A stretch of 64,000 nt of DNA from Thermosynechococcus sp. NK55a (lineage in GTDB: Bacteria; Cyanobacteriota; Cyanobacteriia; Thermosynechococcales; Thermosynechococcaceae). The stretch is from the NCBI RefSeq assembly GCF_000505665.1, contig NC_023033.1, positions 124,001 through 188,000 on the forward strand. The letters run 5' to 3'. The stretch's first letter is position 1. Each line of letters begins with the position of its first letter. The notes under the pieces were generated by a model. The model did no database searches and was not told the origin of the DNA. It saw only the letters and a list, made by a program, of their open reading frames with translations. Of the stretch, positions 18,524 through 29,191 are shown in pieces. The translations under genes and the position numbers were made by a program.

Positions 18524-18990
18524 TCTACCGTTAATCTACCATAAATCGATCGGAATACCGATATGCAAATCCATCTTAGCAGAAGGGGGGTGATTCTAGC
18601 TGAAATGCTTAAAACGTGATCAGCACCTGTCTAGGATGGGTGGGAATCACTCATTGCGGTTGATTGCGATGGGGCGTTTTCGGTGATGGCGCGATCGCCA
18701 GGAGGTTGGCGGAACACTGACCCCTCTTAGCGGTAGCCCATACACGGGTTGCGTCTGAGGAATGGGCACCACATACACCAGCTGACGGCAACCACCGAGC
18801 TCCACATTGACATTCAATTAAGGGCAATTAAGGGGTGGTTGTATCCGCAAAGGAAAGGATGGTCAAACCAGTCAAGGAGGATAGGCCAACTACTTGGAGT
18901 GTTGTCAACATCCTCAACTCCGCCACAGAAAAAACGTCCTGCGGGGTCTGATGCTCAATCTATAGGGAGGGTTCCACCACACCTGCGCCC
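18524..18990. other. 467-bp noncoding gap upstream of sbpA
   Basis: The part next to sbpA carries the dyad ATCGG-AATA-CCGAT at 18548-18561, a candidate operator for a sulfur regulator; no regulator is identified. One HIP1 palindrome lies near 18690-18700. A perfect 10-bp duplication lies at 18815-18834. A 92-codon open frame at 18749-19027 has no recognisable family features and runs through the chlH terminator, so it is not called as a gene. Confidence 0.4.
18815..18834. repeat. 10-bp perfect tandem duplication
   Basis: CAATTAAGGG occurs twice head to tail in the gap between sbpA and chlH. Confidence 0.9.
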
Positions 18991-19016
18991 AAATAAAAAG
19001 GGGGAGAGTTTCCCCC
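18991..19016 (-). terminator. rho-independent terminator of chlH
   Basis: On the minus strand a GGGGGA/TCCCCC hairpin (arms 19011-19016 and 19000-19005) is followed by a T-rich tract (complement of 18991-18999). It lies 18 bp beyond the chlH stop. Confidence 0.85.
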
Positions 19017-19033
19017 GATTCTGTTAACGTTGT

Positions 19034-22000
19034 TTACTCAACTCCCTCAATCTTGTCCTCCACTTCTTGATAGAGTTGCCGTAGCAGTTCCAGATTGGCC
19101 TCACTGGTCTCCCAGTAGCCACGTCCGTGGAGCTCTAGGAAGGTGCTGACCATCTTACGGAACGAGTGAGGGTTGGTATTCAAAAGCCGCTGCCGCATCT
19201 GCTCATCGAGAATAAACGTGGCATTCGCTTCTTCATAGACCCAGTTATCCACGGCCCCGGCGGTGGCCGACCAGCCCATCGTGTTCACGAGCCGCTTCGA
19301 GATTTCGCGCACCCCTTCGTAGCCGTGGGCGAGCATTCCTTCGTACCACTTGGGATTCAGGAGTTTGGTACGGCTGTCGAGGCGAACGGTTTCCGAGAGG
19401 GTTCGCACTTGGGCATTGGCGGTGGTGGTATCGGCAATATAGGCCTTGGGTTGCTTGCCATCCCCCCGCAGTGCTGCCACCAGCTTGGTCGGATCCGAGT
19501 CAAAGTAGTGGCTGACATCCGTGAGGCTAATTTCTGAGGAGTCGAGGTTTTGGAATGTCACATCCACGGTTTTGAGCGCCGTTTCAAAGAGTTCCCGGGC
19601 CTGCTGCATCGTCCCCGGAGAATCCGCCGAGAAGGCAAAGGACTTACGGGAGAGATACATATCTTGAAGTTCCGACTCCTGTTCCCAGGAGCTATTTTCC
19701 ACCGCTAGGTTGACATTGGCGGCGTAGGAACCAGAGGCATTGGTAAAGACTCGTGTGGCCGCTTGGCGCAGGTCAATCCCTAGTTCTGAGGCCTGTTGCA
19801 AGGCGTGCTTGCGGATAAAGTTTAGCTCAAGGGGCTCATGGGCTTCGGCAGCCATTTTGATGGCACGGTCAATAAGCGCCATCTGGTTAATAAAGAGATC
19901 GCGGAAGACGCCCGAACAGTTGACGACCACATCAATGCGTGGCCGCCCCAGCTCCTCGAGGGGGATGAGTTCCACCTTGTTGACGCGCCCCAAGGAGTCG
20001 GGTAAAGGACGTGCTCCCACTAGCCACAGCACTTGGGCCAGGGACTCGCCATAGGTTTTGATATTATCTGTGCCCCAGAGCACCATGGCAATGGTTTCTG
20101 GCCACTGGTTGTTATTTTCTGCTTTTTGCCGCGCGAGGAGGCGATCGACCACAACTTTGGCAGACTGCACCGCAGCGGCTGTAGGAATGGCTTGGGGATC
20201 TAGGGCGTGGATATTTTTGCCGGTCGGCAGGACCTCAGGATTGCGAATTGGATCGCCACCGGGACCCGGGAGAATGTACTCGCCCTCAAGGGCTTGCAAC
20301 AGTGCCCCCAGTTCATTGTCAGCGACAATCTGCTGCAAACAGAATTCGAGATATTCCATGAGGGGCTTGAGGGCAGCGGCATCCACTTGGGTATAGCCTG
20401 CACCATGGAGAGATTCAATCCACGGCTCTTTGCGCCCCATGTTAAAGAAATTCAGCTTCGAGACCCGCGACACACGACCGTCGGCATCAGCTTGGGCTTG
20501 GACGAGGGCACTGACGGCGGCGCGGGTGGCTTCGTTAATCTGGCGTAGCAATTCGACATCCGCCAGTACGCCGCGATCGCTCTGCTGATAAATGTCGTCA
20601 ATGTCCCGGCCTAAGCTTTCGGCAATCAGGCGCGGCAGACTCTTAATACCGTCCTCAGCGCGATCCAAGCTGGCAATATTCACCAAGGTGGCCACTGCTT
20701 CTTCCGTTGTTGGTGGTTTACCAATCACGTGCAGACCACAGGGCAGGAGGCGGCTTTCAATCTCCATCAGCTTGATGTAGACCTTGCCCACGAGGGTATC
20801 GCGCTCCTCGGCACTGAGATCCGCGGCGTCCTTGTCGGGGAGAGCGACATCTTGATCGAGATTGACCATACGGCACTTGTCCATGATCGTGTTGACAATC
20901 TGGACACCCCGACCGCTATCTTTGAGGCTTTGGTAGGAACCAATGAGATCGCTGAGTTCCCGTAGCCCTTTGTAAAGGCCGGCATTTTCCGCCGGCGGTG
21001 TGAGGTAGCTAATTGTGTTGGCGTAGCTGCGGCGCTTGGCAATAGTGGCCTCGGAGGGGTTGTTGGCGGCGTAGTAGTAAAGGTTGGGAATACAACCAAT
21101 GAGATTATCGGGGTAACAATCGCCGGACATCCCCATCTGTTTGCCGGGCATAAACTCCAAGGAGCCATGGGTGCCAAAGTGAAGGACCGCGTCCGCCTGC
21201 CAAATATGGTTGAGGAAGGTGTAGTAGGCAGCAAAACCATGGTGGGGACTGGCGGAGCGAGAAAAGAGTAGCCGCATCGGATCCCCCTCGTAGCCAAAGG
21301 TGGGCTGCACGCCGATAAAGACGTTGCCGTAGATTTTGCCGTAGATAAGCAGGTTTTGGCCGTCGCTGTTGAGGTGTCCCGGGGGTTTGCCCCAGTTTTC
21401 TTCAAGGCGCTTGGCATAGGGGGTGAGGCGCTCGTATTCGGGCACGCTCATGCGGTAGGCAATGTTGAGTTCAGGACTGCCCACTTGGGCGCGGGCGTCG
21501 TGGAGAATTTCCTGCATCAGAGCTTCAGGACTCTCCGGCATGTCCTGCACATCATAGCCATTGTTTTTCAGGGCTTCCATGACTTTGTAGATGGAGCCAA
21601 AGACATCCAAGTAGGCAGCTGTACCAATGTTGCCCTTGTCGGGTGGGAAGCTAAAGATGGTGATGGCAACTTTCTTTTCTACCTTGGGTTTGCGGCGCAG
21701 ATTGGCCCACTTCAAGGCTCGCTGCACAATCATTTCGACGCGATCTTGGAGGGCGATCGCCTTACCAGTCATGCCATCGCGACCCGAAAGAATAATTGGC
21801 TCAATGGCGCCATCCAGTTCCGGTAGGGCAATTTGCAGTGCCACTTGAATCGGGTGCAACCCCAGATCACTCTCCTCCCATTCTTCGGTGGTTTGAAACA
21901 CCAAGGGCAGTGCCACCATGTAGGGACGGTTGAGCTTTTTCAGTGCCGCCACGGCTTTGGGATGATCCTGCTTGGCGGGGCCGCCCACAAGGGCAAAGCC

Positions 22001-23014
22001 TGTTAGGGAAACCACCACATCCACAAGGGGTTTATCGGTGTGCAGGGGATCGTAGAAAAATTTTTCCAGGGGCGTTGAGAAGTCCAGACCGCCGGAGAAG
22101 ACGGGAATTACTCGCGCCCCTTGGGATTCAAACTCTTGCACAATGGCGACATAGTGGGCATCGTCACCTGTGACAAGGTGGGTGCGCTGCAACAGCAGGC
22201 CAATGGTCGGCACCAGAGGATCTTTGAGATCGGCGCCAATATCGCGACGACTGTTGAACCAGTTGAGGTACTCTTTGAGATCCTCAAACATTTGAGGGGC
22301 TAGGGGATGCCAAATGCCCGTGTCGGGGTAGGTGACGGGTTCTTGGTACTTGAGATTGCTGCTGTATTGCCCCTTGAAGACATAGCGATCGGCCAGCATC
22401 AGGAGAAAGTTTTCTAGGTTCTCCGGCGAGCCCCCCAGCCAGTACTGGAAGCTGAGCATGAAGTTGCGGGCATCCTGTGCCTTGTCAATGGGGAGGTACT
22501 TCAGGACTTGGGGCAGGGTTCGCAGGAGTTTGAGCATGGCATCTTGGAAGCCGGCCCCTGACTTCTCCTTGCGCTTTTTCATGAAATTGGCAATCACGCT
22601 CTTAGATTGGCCAATCTGAGCTAAGGAAAAGCTGCCCATTTTGTTGAGGCGCATCACCTGCGGCAGTGAGGGGAAGACAACCGCTACATCGAGGCGATCG
22701 CGATAGGGCTGAACGGCCTCGACCACCTTATCCGCCAAGTCCTCAATAAAAATGAGGGAGGCAATAAACACATTCGCCCGTGCCACATCTTCACAGAAGG
22801 CGGCATAGTTTTCAGGATTGCGCAGTTCCTCAAGGAGATAGCCACTGATTTCAATGGCCACCTGTGGATGGGTATCGTTAATGCTGCGAACCGCTGCCGA
22901 CAGCGCGCTCTGGTATTGGGCTTCAAGTACCACATACACCACTCGCAACAGCGATCGCCCATTTAACGCCGCTGGCGCGATATGCCGAATTGTGGACTTG
23001 ACGTGGGTGAACAT
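19034..23014 (-). CDS. chlH: magnesium chelatase subunit H
   Basis: A 1326-residue protoporphyrin-binding catalytic subunit of Mg-chelatase, the first committed step of chlorophyll synthesis, working with ChlI and ChlD. The start at 23014 ([17 protein letters not shown]) is chosen because AAGGAG lies nine bases upstream and this is the usual ChlH N-terminus. An extension to 23092 would add 26 atypical residues. The CobN/ChlH domain is complete, with [15 protein letters not shown] near residue 620 and [21 protein letters not shown] near 990. It is monocistronic and ends at a clear terminator. Confidence 0.97.
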   Translation of the reverse strand: MFTHVKSTIRHIAPAALNGRSLLRVVYVVLEAQYQSALSAAVRSINDTHPQVAIEISGYLLEELRNPENYAAFCEDVARANVFIASLIFIEDLADKVVEAVQPYRDRLDVAVVFPSLPQVMRLNKMGSFSLAQIGQSKSVIANFMKKRKEKSGAGFQDAMLKLLRTLPQVLKYLPIDKAQDARNFMLSFQYWLGGSPENLENFLLMLADRYVFKGQYSSNLKYQEPVTYPDTGIWHPLAPQMFEDLKEYLNWFNSRRDIGADLKDPLVPTIGLLLQRTHLVTGDDAHYVAIVQEFESQGARVIPVFSGGLDFSTPLEKFFYDPLHTDKPLVDVVVSLTGFALVGGPAKQDHPKAVAALKKLNRPYMVALPLVFQTTEEWEESDLGLHPIQVALQIALPELDGAIEPIILSGRDGMTGKAIALQDRVEMIVQRALKWANLRRKPKVEKKVAITIFSFPPDKGNIGTAAYLDVFGSIYKVMEALKNNGYDVQDMPESPEALMQEILHDARAQVGSPELNIAYRMSVPEYERLTPYAKRLEENWGKPPGHLNSDGQNLLIYGKIYGNVFIGVQPTFGYEGDPMRLLFSRSASPHHGFAAYYTFLNHIWQADAVLHFGTHGSLEFMPGKQMGMSGDCYPDNLIGCIPNLYYYAANNPSEATIAKRRSYANTISYLTPPAENAGLYKGLRELSDLIGSYQSLKDSGRGVQIVNTIMDKCRMVNLDQDVALPDKDAADLSAEERDTLVGKVYIKLMEIESRLLPCGLHVIGKPPTTEEAVATLVNIASLDRAEDGIKSLPRLIAESLGRDIDDIYQQSDRGVLADVELLRQINEATRAAVSALVQAQADADGRVSRVSKLNFFNMGRKEPWIESLHGAGYTQVDAAALKPLMEYLEFCLQQIVADNELGALLQALEGEYILPGPGGDPIRNPEVLPTGKNIHALDPQAIPTAAAVQSAKVVVDRLLARQKAENNNQWPETIAMVLWGTDNIKTYGESLAQVLWLVGARPLPDSLGRVNKVELIPLEELGRPRIDVVVNCSGVFRDLFINQMALIDRAIKMAAEAHEPLELNFIRKHALQQASELGIDLRQAATRVFTNASGSYAANVNLAVENSSWEQESELQDMYLSRKSFAFSADSPGTMQQARELFETALKTVDVTFQNLDSSEISLTDVSHYFDSDPTKLVAALRGDGKQPKAYIADTTTANAQVRTLSETVRLDSRTKLLNPKWYEGMLAHGYEGVREISKRLVNTMGWSATAGAVDNWVYEEANATFILDEQMRQRLLNTNPHSFRKMVSTFLELHGRGYWETSEANLELLRQLYQEVEDKIEGVE

Positions 23015-23242
23015 GCGTTCAAACTCCTTGTAACGATCGAGACCAAACCCCAAGTGGGGGATATACGCCCTTTTGCTAAAACCATGGAGCACATCGAGGA
23101 GGTACTATCCCCCACGGGCCTTCACAGTGCTGCGGGTTTTCCATCCTTGCAAGAAGGGCTGTACCTCTTGTGGTTGTAGCAGAAAATCAAGCTGTAGAGC
23201 GACTTTGCGTCCCTGCGGTAACAAATTGCAAAGTTTTGCTAC

Positions 23243-23908
23243 CTAAGTATTAAAACTTATTACAGGACTTGACTGAGGGGAAGTCAGTGGTACTAGACAA
23301 CCGTTTTCCAATCGCCACCTGCGATCGCTCATCTCCTGCAGTTCGGTGGCCTCATGGGTCACCACAAGAAGACTCCAGTGTTCCTTGAGGCGGCCCAGTA
23401 GCTGTACCAATTGGCGGCGCATGGACCAATCCAGACCCGCTGTGGGTTCATCGAGCAAGAGCAGGTAGGGTTGACGCACCAGTTGCACAGCGAGAGCAAG
23501 GCGACGCTGCTGCCCACCACTGAGGGATTCAGGGCGGGTGTGCAAAGGCAGGTGATCGAGGCCAACATCGGCAAGAGCACGGTAAAAATTTTCGTAGGGA
23601 ATTTCTGGGTGGCCAAAGCGCAACTCTTCAAGAATGGTGCTGCCGCAGAAGTAGCGATCTGGGAACTGAAAGACCAATCCGGCCAACTGTTGTAAATGAT
23701 CCGGTGTGAGAACCTGATCCTGCCATCGAATGATTCCCCGACTAGGGGTGGCCAAGCCCGCTAAAATTTCCAGTAGGGTGGTCTTGCCGGATCCACTGGG
23801 TCCGATAATCAATCCCAGTTCAGCCATACCCAAGTCTAAATTAATGTCCCGCAAAATGGGTTGAGGGGTGGCGGCGGGATGGTAGCTGAGATGGCGAACC
23901 GAAAACAA
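23243..23908 (-). CDS. ECF/cobalt-type ABC transporter ATPase
   Basis: A 221-residue ATPase with Walker A GPSGSGKTTLLEIL near 37, the Q-loop VFQFPDRYF near 78, the signature LSGGQQRRLALAV near 129 and Walker B LLLLDEPTAGLDW near 149. The FPDRYF Q-loop is of the kind seen in energy-coupling-factor ATPases. No permease is adjacent. The unlinked EcfT gene at 7457-8359 or the CbiQ at 38290 are possible partners. It diverges from the TPR gene with a one-base gap between starts, so promoters must overlap the coding ends. Confidence 0.85.
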   Translation of the reverse strand: MFSVRHLSYHPAATPQPILRDINLDLGMAELGLIIGPSGSGKTTLLEILAGLATPSRGIIRWQDQVLTPDHLQQLAGLVFQFPDRYFCGSTILEELRFGHPEIPYENFYRALADVGLDHLPLHTRPESLSGGQQRRLALAVQLVRQPYLLLLDEPTAGLDWSMRRQLVQLLGRLKEHWSLLVVTHEATELQEMSDRRWRLENGCLVPLTSPQSSPVISFNT

Positions 23909-23909
23909 G

Positions 23910-24821
23910 ATGCAGACTCCGGAGGTAACGACTGTGCAAAGACGTCAATGGCGCCTATGGCAATACTTTGCTCTCTATCTTAGTGGAGCGATCGCTCCCT
24001 GGGTACTGAGTACGGCTGCCCTTGCTGGAGATCCTTTCCGGAACGGCCCCCAGGCGCGACCCATTTCAGATGCAACGGAAGCCGTCTTTGTTGCCCTCTT
24101 TCGCGATGGTGACTATGTCAAAGGTAAGGAGTTACTGCCCGCTGCCCTAGAGCGCGATCGCCAAGAACCCCTAACGCTGACGTTGGCTGCCGCCATTGCC
24201 TATCTCAATGAAGACTGGGCAGAGTACAAACGCTATGCTGAGGCAACCCTCCGCGCTGCCCAAGCCCTCACGCGCCGCGATCCCCTGCGGGGTAACCTTT
24301 ACCAAGCAGTCGGTCACTTCTTGATGGCTGGCTATGAAATCTCCGATGCGGGATCCGGTCCTGTAATGGGTACGCCAGCCGCTCTGTTGCGGGTACAGCG
24401 GGTTCTCGATCATGTGGGCCGCGCCGAAGCTGTCAATCCTCGCGATCCGGAATTGAATCTTATCCGTGGCTTTATGGAGTGGGGCATTGCTAGTAATGTC
24501 AGCTTTGTCAGCATGGATCGGGCGATTCAAACCCTGCAAACCTACGCTGCTCCTGATTACCTGAGATATCGGGGGTTAGCCTTGGCCTATCGCGATCGCA
24601 AGCAATGGCCCCAAGCCTTAAACGCCGTTGATCAAGCCTTGGCACTTGCGCCCAACAATCCAGAACTGTTTTATCTGAAAGCCCAAATTTTAGCCGCCAG
24701 TGGCAAGCGATCGCAGGCGCAGCAATACTTCCAGCAGGCCCTTGCCAAACAAAACCAATTGCCACGAGGCATTCGCGAGGAGATTCAGCAGTTTAGCCGC
24801 CGTATCCTACCTCAGGGCTAG
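23910..24821 (+). CDS. Sll0314/Alr1548-like TPR-repeat protein
   Basis: A 303-residue cyanobacterial family protein. A hydrophobic N-terminal segment (about residues 14-36) ends in Ala-Leu-Ala-Gly and looks like a signal peptide. The body is all-helical with tetratricopeptide repeats, clearest at 215-290 (ALAYRDRKQWPQALNAVDQA, then NPELFYLKAQILAASG). An export or assembly scaffold role is possible but no function is established. The start abuts that of the divergent ATPase gene. Confidence 0.8.
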   Translation: MQTPEVTTVQRRQWRLWQYFALYLSGAIAPWVLSTAALAGDPFRNGPQARPISDATEAVFVALFRDGDYVKGKELLPAALERDRQEPLTLTLAAAIAYLNEDWAEYKRYAEATLRAAQALTRRDPLRGNLYQAVGHFLMAGYEISDAGSGPVMGTPAALLRVQRVLDHVGRAEAVNPRDPELNLIRGFMEWGIASNVSFVSMDRAIQTLQTYAAPDYLRYRGLALAYRDRKQWPQALNAVDQALALAPNNPELFYLKAQILAASGKRSQAQQYFQQALAKQNQLPRGIREEIQQFSRRILPQG

Positions 24822-24854
24822 GGTACTCGCTCCGACAAAGGAACTCCTTGGGTT

Positions 24855-24878
24855 TCCAATACGGAATCCAATACTGAC
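24855..24878. repeat. 12-bp imperfect tandem duplication
   Basis: TCCAATACGGAA is followed directly by TCCAATACTGAC (10 of 12 matching) between the TPR gene and terC. Confidence 0.75.
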
Positions 24879-24970
24879 GTCAGGGGTGCCATCCTTGGGA
24901 AAAAGGCTGTACCGCTAGTGTGCGACGATAAGGATAAGCAGCCAAAAATCTGGAGAACTTCCCTCGCCCA

Positions 24971-25711
24971 ATGATTGATGAACTACTGGAACTCTCGCCC
25001 AACTGGGGACTAGATACCCTGTTGTTACTTGTGGTGTTGTTGGCATTGGAAGCAGTTCTCTCAGCGGACAATGCGATCGCCCTAGCAGCTTTGGTGCGCG
25101 GCATCGAAGATTTAGATCAACAGCGGCGGGCACTCAATCTGGGACTCGCCATTTCCTATGTTTTTCGGATTGGGCTTATCCTCACAGCCACTTGGGTCTT
25201 GCAGTTCTGGCAGTTTGAGTTGGCGGGGGCCCTTTATCTGCTGTGGTTATCGGCAAAGTACTTTTTCTTTACGACTGAGCCAGAGCATGAACACGAGCGG
25301 GTGATTCGTTCTTTTTGGCAGGCAGTCCCCCTGCTGGCCTTAGCGGATTTGGCCTTTTCCCTCGATAGCGTGACCACAGCGATCGCCCTGTCGGATGAGC
25401 GTTGGCTGGTATTACTCGGCGGCACGATTGGGGTGATTATGCTGCGCTTTATGGCGGAGCTATTTATTCGTTGGCTCAAAGAATTTTCTCGGCTTGAGGA
25501 TGCGGGCTATTTCACAGTGACGCTAGTGGGCCTGCGGCTGCTGATTCGTGTCATCAATCCGCAACTCGTCCCCTCTGACTGGGTGATGATTAGCCTGATT
25601 GCCCTTTGCTTTACGTGGGGCTTTTCCAAGCGGGAGGTGGAGGAGCCAGACACTCCCCCAACCCTCTCCAAATCAACCCATGAGCCTACATCTCATACAC
25701 CCAAGAGGTAA
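24971..25711 (+). CDS. TerC family integral membrane protein
   Basis: A 246-residue polytopic protein with about seven hydrophobic segments and the two family acidic motifs, [15 protein letters not shown] near residue 28 and [16 protein letters not shown] near 123. TerC/Alx proteins act in metal (often Mn) export, and the plant homologue is needed for thylakoid formation. The C-terminal tail is hydrophilic with Pro/Thr. Its last 26 bases overlap the convergent ndk gene. Confidence 0.88.
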   Translation: MIDELLELSPNWGLDTLLLLVVLLALEAVLSADNAIALAALVRGIEDLDQQRRALNLGLAISYVFRIGLILTATWVLQFWQFELAGALYLLWLSAKYFFFTTEPEHEHERVIRSFWQAVPLLALADLAFSLDSVTTAIALSDERWLVLLGGTIGVIMLRFMAELFIRWLKEFSRLEDAGYFTVTLVGLRLLIRVINPQLVPSDWVMISLIALCFTWGFSKREVEEPDTPPTLSKSTHEPTSHTPKR

Positions 25712-26138
25712 GGGCCGGCTCCCAAGGCACGAGTTCCTGGGTTTGGAACCAGAGATTGATTTCCCGCTCCGCATTTTCGGGACTGTCGGAGCCGTGAATC
25801 ACATTCCGTCCCACATCTACGGCAAAATCGCCCCGCAGCGTTCCTGGTTCAGCATTGAGAGGGTTGGTGGCACCAATGAGTTTGCGGGCACTGGCAATCA
25901 CCCCCCGTCCTTCCCAGACCATGGCCACCACTGGCCCAGAGGTAATGAAATTCACGAGCCCCGGAAAGAAGGGCTTGTCTTTGTGTTCGCCGTAGTGCTG
26001 CTCCGCAAGTTCGCGGCTGACGCGCATGAGTTTGAGGCCGACCAGGGTGTAGCCTTTTTGTTCAAATCGTTGGATAATCGTCCCCACTAGCCCACGTTGC
26101 ACACCATCGGGCTTAATGGCTAGAAATGTCCGTTCCAC
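25686..26138 (-). CDS. ndk: nucleoside diphosphate kinase
   Basis: A 150-residue complete Ndk that equilibrates nucleoside di- and triphosphates. The active-site histidine lies in [15 protein letters not shown] near residue 114, and the family opening [17 protein letters not shown] is intact. It converges on terC with a 26-bp overlap, so each 3' end is antisense to the other. It starts 55 bp from the divergent PhzF-family gene. Confidence 0.95.
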   Translation of the reverse strand: MERTFLAIKPDGVQRGLVGTIIQRFEQKGYTLVGLKLMRVSRELAEQHYGEHKDKPFFPGLVNFITSGPVVAMVWEGRGVIASARKLIGATNPLNAEPGTLRGDFAVDVGRNVIHGSDSPENAEREINLWFQTQELVPWEPALTSWVYEM

Positions 26139-26193
26139 GCAGTATGTCCTCTGCTCGATCTACAGGATTGATCTTACGGTTTTCGGGGGTCGG

Positions 26194-26991
26194 ATGCCGC
26201 TACCACTGTACCAAGTTGATGCTTTTACTCAAGAACCCTTTCAGGGTAACCCAGCGGCGGTTTGTGTCCTAGAAGCATTTCCTGGGGATGAGACCTTAAG
26301 GGCGATCGCCCGTGAAATGAACCTTTCAGAAACGGCTTTTGTCGTACCGCTGGCCAGTGGCTTTCACCTGCGCTGGTTTACCCCTGTGGCGGAAGTGGCT
26401 CTGTGTGGTCATGCCACCCTCGCAACGGCCCACGTCCTCTGGCAACACCAGGGGGTGGTGGAGGACCTAGAATTTCATACCCACAGTGGTCTCCTGCGTG
26501 CCCAGCGCCTTGGGGATTGGATCGCCCTTGATTTTCCGCAGCAGCCCGTGACCCCCCTTGAGGATCAGCAGGTGCAAGCTTCAATCATTACAGCACTGGG
26601 AACAACGCCCCTGTTTATGGGACAAGCAGGGAGTGATCTGCTGGTGGAGCTGGCCGCTGCCGATGCCGTAGCCCAGTTGAAACCCGATTTTGACCAGATT
26701 GCCCGCCTGCCCTGCCGGGGACTGATTGTAACTGCCCGTGGCGAGAAATATGGATATGACATTATCTCTCGCTTTTTTGCCCCCCAATTGGGCATCCCAG
26801 AGGATGCCGTCACGGGCTCTGCCCACTGTAGTCTTTATCCCTACTGGCAAGCCAAGCTCGGTCAACGGGAACTGGTGGCCTATCAAGCTTCAGCACGGGG
26901 CGGCGTGATTAAAATGCAACCCCAAGGGGGCGATCGCCTGCTGCTATTGGGTCAGGCGGTTACCATCTTCGCCGGGGAACTCCTGCTTTAG
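26194..26991 (+). CDS. PhzF family isomerase/epimerase
   Basis: About 265 residues starting at the ATG at 26194 (MPLPLYQVDAFTQEPF), the usual PhzF opening; an upstream extension overlapping ndk is rejected. Two pseudo-repeated diaminopimelate-epimerase-like domains are present. The catalytic Glu lies in MNLSETAFVVP near 47, and binding loops include ALCGHATLATAHVL near 70 and DAVTGSAHCSLYPYW near 205. Phenazine genes are absent, so a role outside phenazine synthesis is likely. The stop overlaps the convergent cobO stop by four bases. Confidence 0.9.
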   Translation: MPLPLYQVDAFTQEPFQGNPAAVCVLEAFPGDETLRAIAREMNLSETAFVVPLASGFHLRWFTPVAEVALCGHATLATAHVLWQHQGVVEDLEFHTHSGLLRAQRLGDWIALDFPQQPVTPLEDQQVQASIITALGTTPLFMGQAGSDLLVELAAADAVAQLKPDFDQIARLPCRGLIVTARGEKYGYDIISRFFAPQLGIPEDAVTGSAHCSLYPYWQAKLGQRELVAYQASARGGVIKMQPQGGDRLLLLGQAVTIFAGELLL

Positions 26992-27590
26992 AATTCGATC
27001 CCCGGCTGTGCCCTGACCCCCTGCTCACGAAAGGGATGCTTGACAAGGGTCATTTCTGTCACCAAATCCGCGGTCTCAATCAGGGCCTGGGGAGCACCGC
27101 GCCCGGTGAGAATCACATGGGTCATTTCTGGCTTGCGGGCAAGCCCCTCGAGCACCTCTGCCACATTTAAGTAGTCTAGCTTGAGGGCAACGTTAATTTC
27201 ATCCAGCAGCACCAGGCGGTACGCGGGGTTTGTGATGTAGCTGAGGGCCAGCTCCCAAGCGGCTTGGGCACAGGCAATATCCCGCTGCCGGTCTTGGGTT
27301 TCCCACGTAAAGCCCTCCCCCATTGCATGGAAGGCCAATTGGTCTGACCAATGGCTAAGGACGGTTTTTTCCGCTGGCTCCCACGCCCCCTTAATGAACT
27401 GAATAATTGCCACTCGGTAGCCATGCCCTAGGGAACGCAGCACCATACCAAGGGCCGCTGTGGTTTTGCCCTTACCGTTGCCTGTATGGACAATAATGAG
27501 ACCTTTTTCACGGGTGCGCTCCGCGAGGCGTTGGGCCTGCACGGCTTTGCGCTGCTGCATTTTTTGGCGGTGCTGTTCGTCAGTGAGCAT
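26988..27590 (-). CDS. cobO: cob(I)yrinic acid a,c-diamide adenosyltransferase
   Basis: A 200-residue CobO/BtuR protein that transfers adenosine from ATP to the cobalt of corrinoids, completing adenosyl-cobalamin. The P-loop HTGNGKGKTTAALGM lies near residue 36 and LLDEINVALKLDYL near 128. The N-terminal helix (MLTDEQHRQKMQQRKAVQAQ) is typical. It starts three bases after the sigma factor gene ends, so they likely share a transcript. Cobalt import genes lie at 37093-39937. Confidence 0.93.
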   Translation of the reverse strand: MLTDEQHRQKMQQRKAVQAQRLAERTREKGLIIVHTGNGKGKTTAALGMVLRSLGHGYRVAIIQFIKGAWEPAEKTVLSHWSDQLAFHAMGEGFTWETQDRQRDIACAQAAWELALSYITNPAYRLVLLDEINVALKLDYLNVAEVLEGLARKPEMTHVILTGRGAPQALIETADLVTEMTLVKHPFREQGVRAQPGIEF

Positions 27591-27593
27591 GGG

Positions 27594-28541
27594 CTAGCTG
27601 GCAAGGTACTCGTGAATATCGCCCCGGCGTTTGCGGAGTTTGCTGAGGGCTTCCCGCTCAATTTGCCGTACCCGCTCACGACTAATGTTGAGCAGTTCTC
27701 CCACTTTGGCAAGGGTGAGGGGTTGACCATTCTCTAGACCAAAGCGTAGGGAGAGGACGTGGCGTTGCTGTGGGGTCAGATCCGCCATCAACCGTTCGAG
27801 GTCACTGCGCAATGAGGATTGAGTTGCAAACTCCTCGGGTGAAATGGAGGAATCCTCCAACAATTCCCCCAACTCTGTATCCTGATTATCGCCGACACGG
27901 ACATCAAGGGAGAGGGGCTGCCGTGCCCGTTCGAGGTATTCCCGCACTTGGGCGGGGGTTAACTCCAGTTCTGCGGCCAGTTCGTTAATCGTGGCAGCGC
28001 GACCCAGGCGTTGGGACAGTTGTCGCTGGGCTTTTTTAATTTTGTTCAGCTTTTCGGTGATGTGGATAGGGAGGCGAATCGTCCGCCCCTTTTCAGCGAT
28101 CGCCCGTGTGATGGCCTGGCGAATCCACCAGTAGGCATAGGTAGAGAAGCGATACCCCTTAGTGGGGTCAAATTTTTCTACCCCTCGCTGCATCCCGATG
28201 GTTCCCTCTTGAATGAGATCGAGCAAATCCACATTGCGCTTGATGTACTTTTTGGCCACCGAAACCACTAGCCGTAGGTTGGCTTCCACCATTTTCCGTT
28301 TGGCGCGCTCGCCATTCTCGATAATTGTCTCCAACTCTGCTTCACTGATGTTGGCGGCGGCAGCCCATTCAGCACGGGTGGGTTCACGGTTGAGTTCTGC
28401 CGCCAGCTTTTCGCGAATCTCGTTCATGGCGGCGAGCTGCTGCACTTGTTTTCCGTAGATCACTTCCTGTTCATGGGTGAGCAATGGCACACGGCCAATC
28501 TCCCGTAGGTAAGTGCGCACTAAATCTTTTGAGGTATCCAT
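27594..28541 (-). CDS. group 2 RpoD-family sigma factor (SigB/SigD-like)
   Basis: A 315-residue sigma-70 protein lacking region 1.1. Region 1.2 starts at once ([18 protein letters not shown]). Region 2 contains [14 protein letters not shown] near 137, which melts and reads the -10 element. Region 3 follows, and the region 4 helix-turn-helix [20 protein letters not shown] near 280 reads the -35. The short N-terminus and near-identity to the principal sigma in region 2 place it in cyanobacterial group 2, used in stress or light adaptation. Which member (SigB, SigC, SigD) cannot be fixed here. Confidence 0.9.
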   Translation of the reverse strand: MDTSKDLVRTYLREIGRVPLLTHEQEVIYGKQVQQLAAMNEIREKLAAELNREPTRAEWAAAANISEAELETIIENGERAKRKMVEANLRLVVSVAKKYIKRNVDLLDLIQEGTIGMQRGVEKFDPTKGYRFSTYAYWWIRQAITRAIAEKGRTIRLPIHITEKLNKIKKAQRQLSQRLGRAATINELAAELELTPAQVREYLERARQPLSLDVRVGDNQDTELGELLEDSSISPEEFATQSSLRSDLERLMADLTPQQRHVLSLRFGLENGQPLTLAKVGELLNISRERVRQIEREALSKLRKRRGDIHEYLAS

Positions 28542-28904
28542 AGTCCCTATCGCTCGTTCTCAAGGTTGACAGCAGTGATTCGTCCAAAGCCTAGGAATAT
28601 CGTTTTCTCTATAGGATGGGCGATCGCCCCTGCTAAAGATCGCGGCCAAGCCAACGGTGCTTTAACAGCTTTTGCAAAGCTAGATTACATATATTAAGAA
28701 TCTTAACATTTCTAAATCTGTTCGGCAGAATACTAACACTGACCTTTAGCGGTTCTTAATCTTTCTTTTATATTTTCCTTATTGACAAAGCTCTATGAAC
28801 TTTGAAAATAGAGACGAATTCAATAAATCCTCTATGCATGCCTCCGCCCCCCCGCCCTACTGAAGAGTTATCCATTCCTGCAGCTAGGGGTATGCAGTCG
28901 CCTT
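28542..28904. other. 363-bp AT-rich gap upstream of the sigma factor gene
   Basis: This holds the sigma gene promoter on the minus strand, with several TATA-like and TTAAGA tracts between 28680 and 28790. On the plus strand a TTGACA at 28785-28790 is followed 16 bases later by GAAAAT, a weak promoter facing away from sigma. No long frame or structured RNA was recognised. Confidence 0.4.
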
Positions 28905-29123
28905 TTAGGAGTTGGACGTGCTGTCTTGGAGAAGGGATTTAATTTGGGCTAACAATTGGCCAGGTTTCCCCTCCTCAAAAAGGGCATTCACCAGGGCCAA
29001 CCCACTGGTGAACAGGAGCAGTTTATTAAAATCAGCGGTGCTGCCGCCATTGGCAAAGCATAAATTTTGGCATTGCCAATCACCCCCGGTTGGGGGCAAG
29101 GGCTTGGCGAACCTAAAGCATTA
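28905..29123 (-). pseudogene. possible gene remnant, unrecognised small protein
   Basis: A 64-codon frame ends at 28905 and reads back to a stop at 29121-29123, with only a TTG as a start. The encoded residues (NLCFANGGSTADFNKLLLF, then a helix AQIKSLLQDS) look like the folded C-terminal end of a small protein. A TATAAT (29121-29126 on the minus strand) lies just upstream. A neighbouring frame upstream (APAYNALGSPSP) might be its continuation, which would imply a frameshift. It could also be chance. Confidence 0.3.
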
Positions 29124-29171
29124 TAGGCCGGCGCGGTAATTTCGGTGTGGGGAGCGATGGCTCGCTGTTTT

Positions 29172-29191
29172 TAAGGGTTTCTAAGGGTTTT
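29172..29191. repeat. 10-bp tandem duplication
   Basis: TAAGGGTTTC is followed directly by TAAGGGTTTT, just downstream of the stop of the small membrane protein gene. Confidence 0.75.

Noticed and set aside
18749-19027. A 92-codon open frame downstream of chlH
   Set aside because: It runs through the chlH terminator, lacks a ribosome site and has no recognisable features.
23014-23092. Longer ChlH start at 23092
   Set aside because: The 26 extra residues are not ChlH-like, while a good ribosome site and the canonical N-terminus support 23014.
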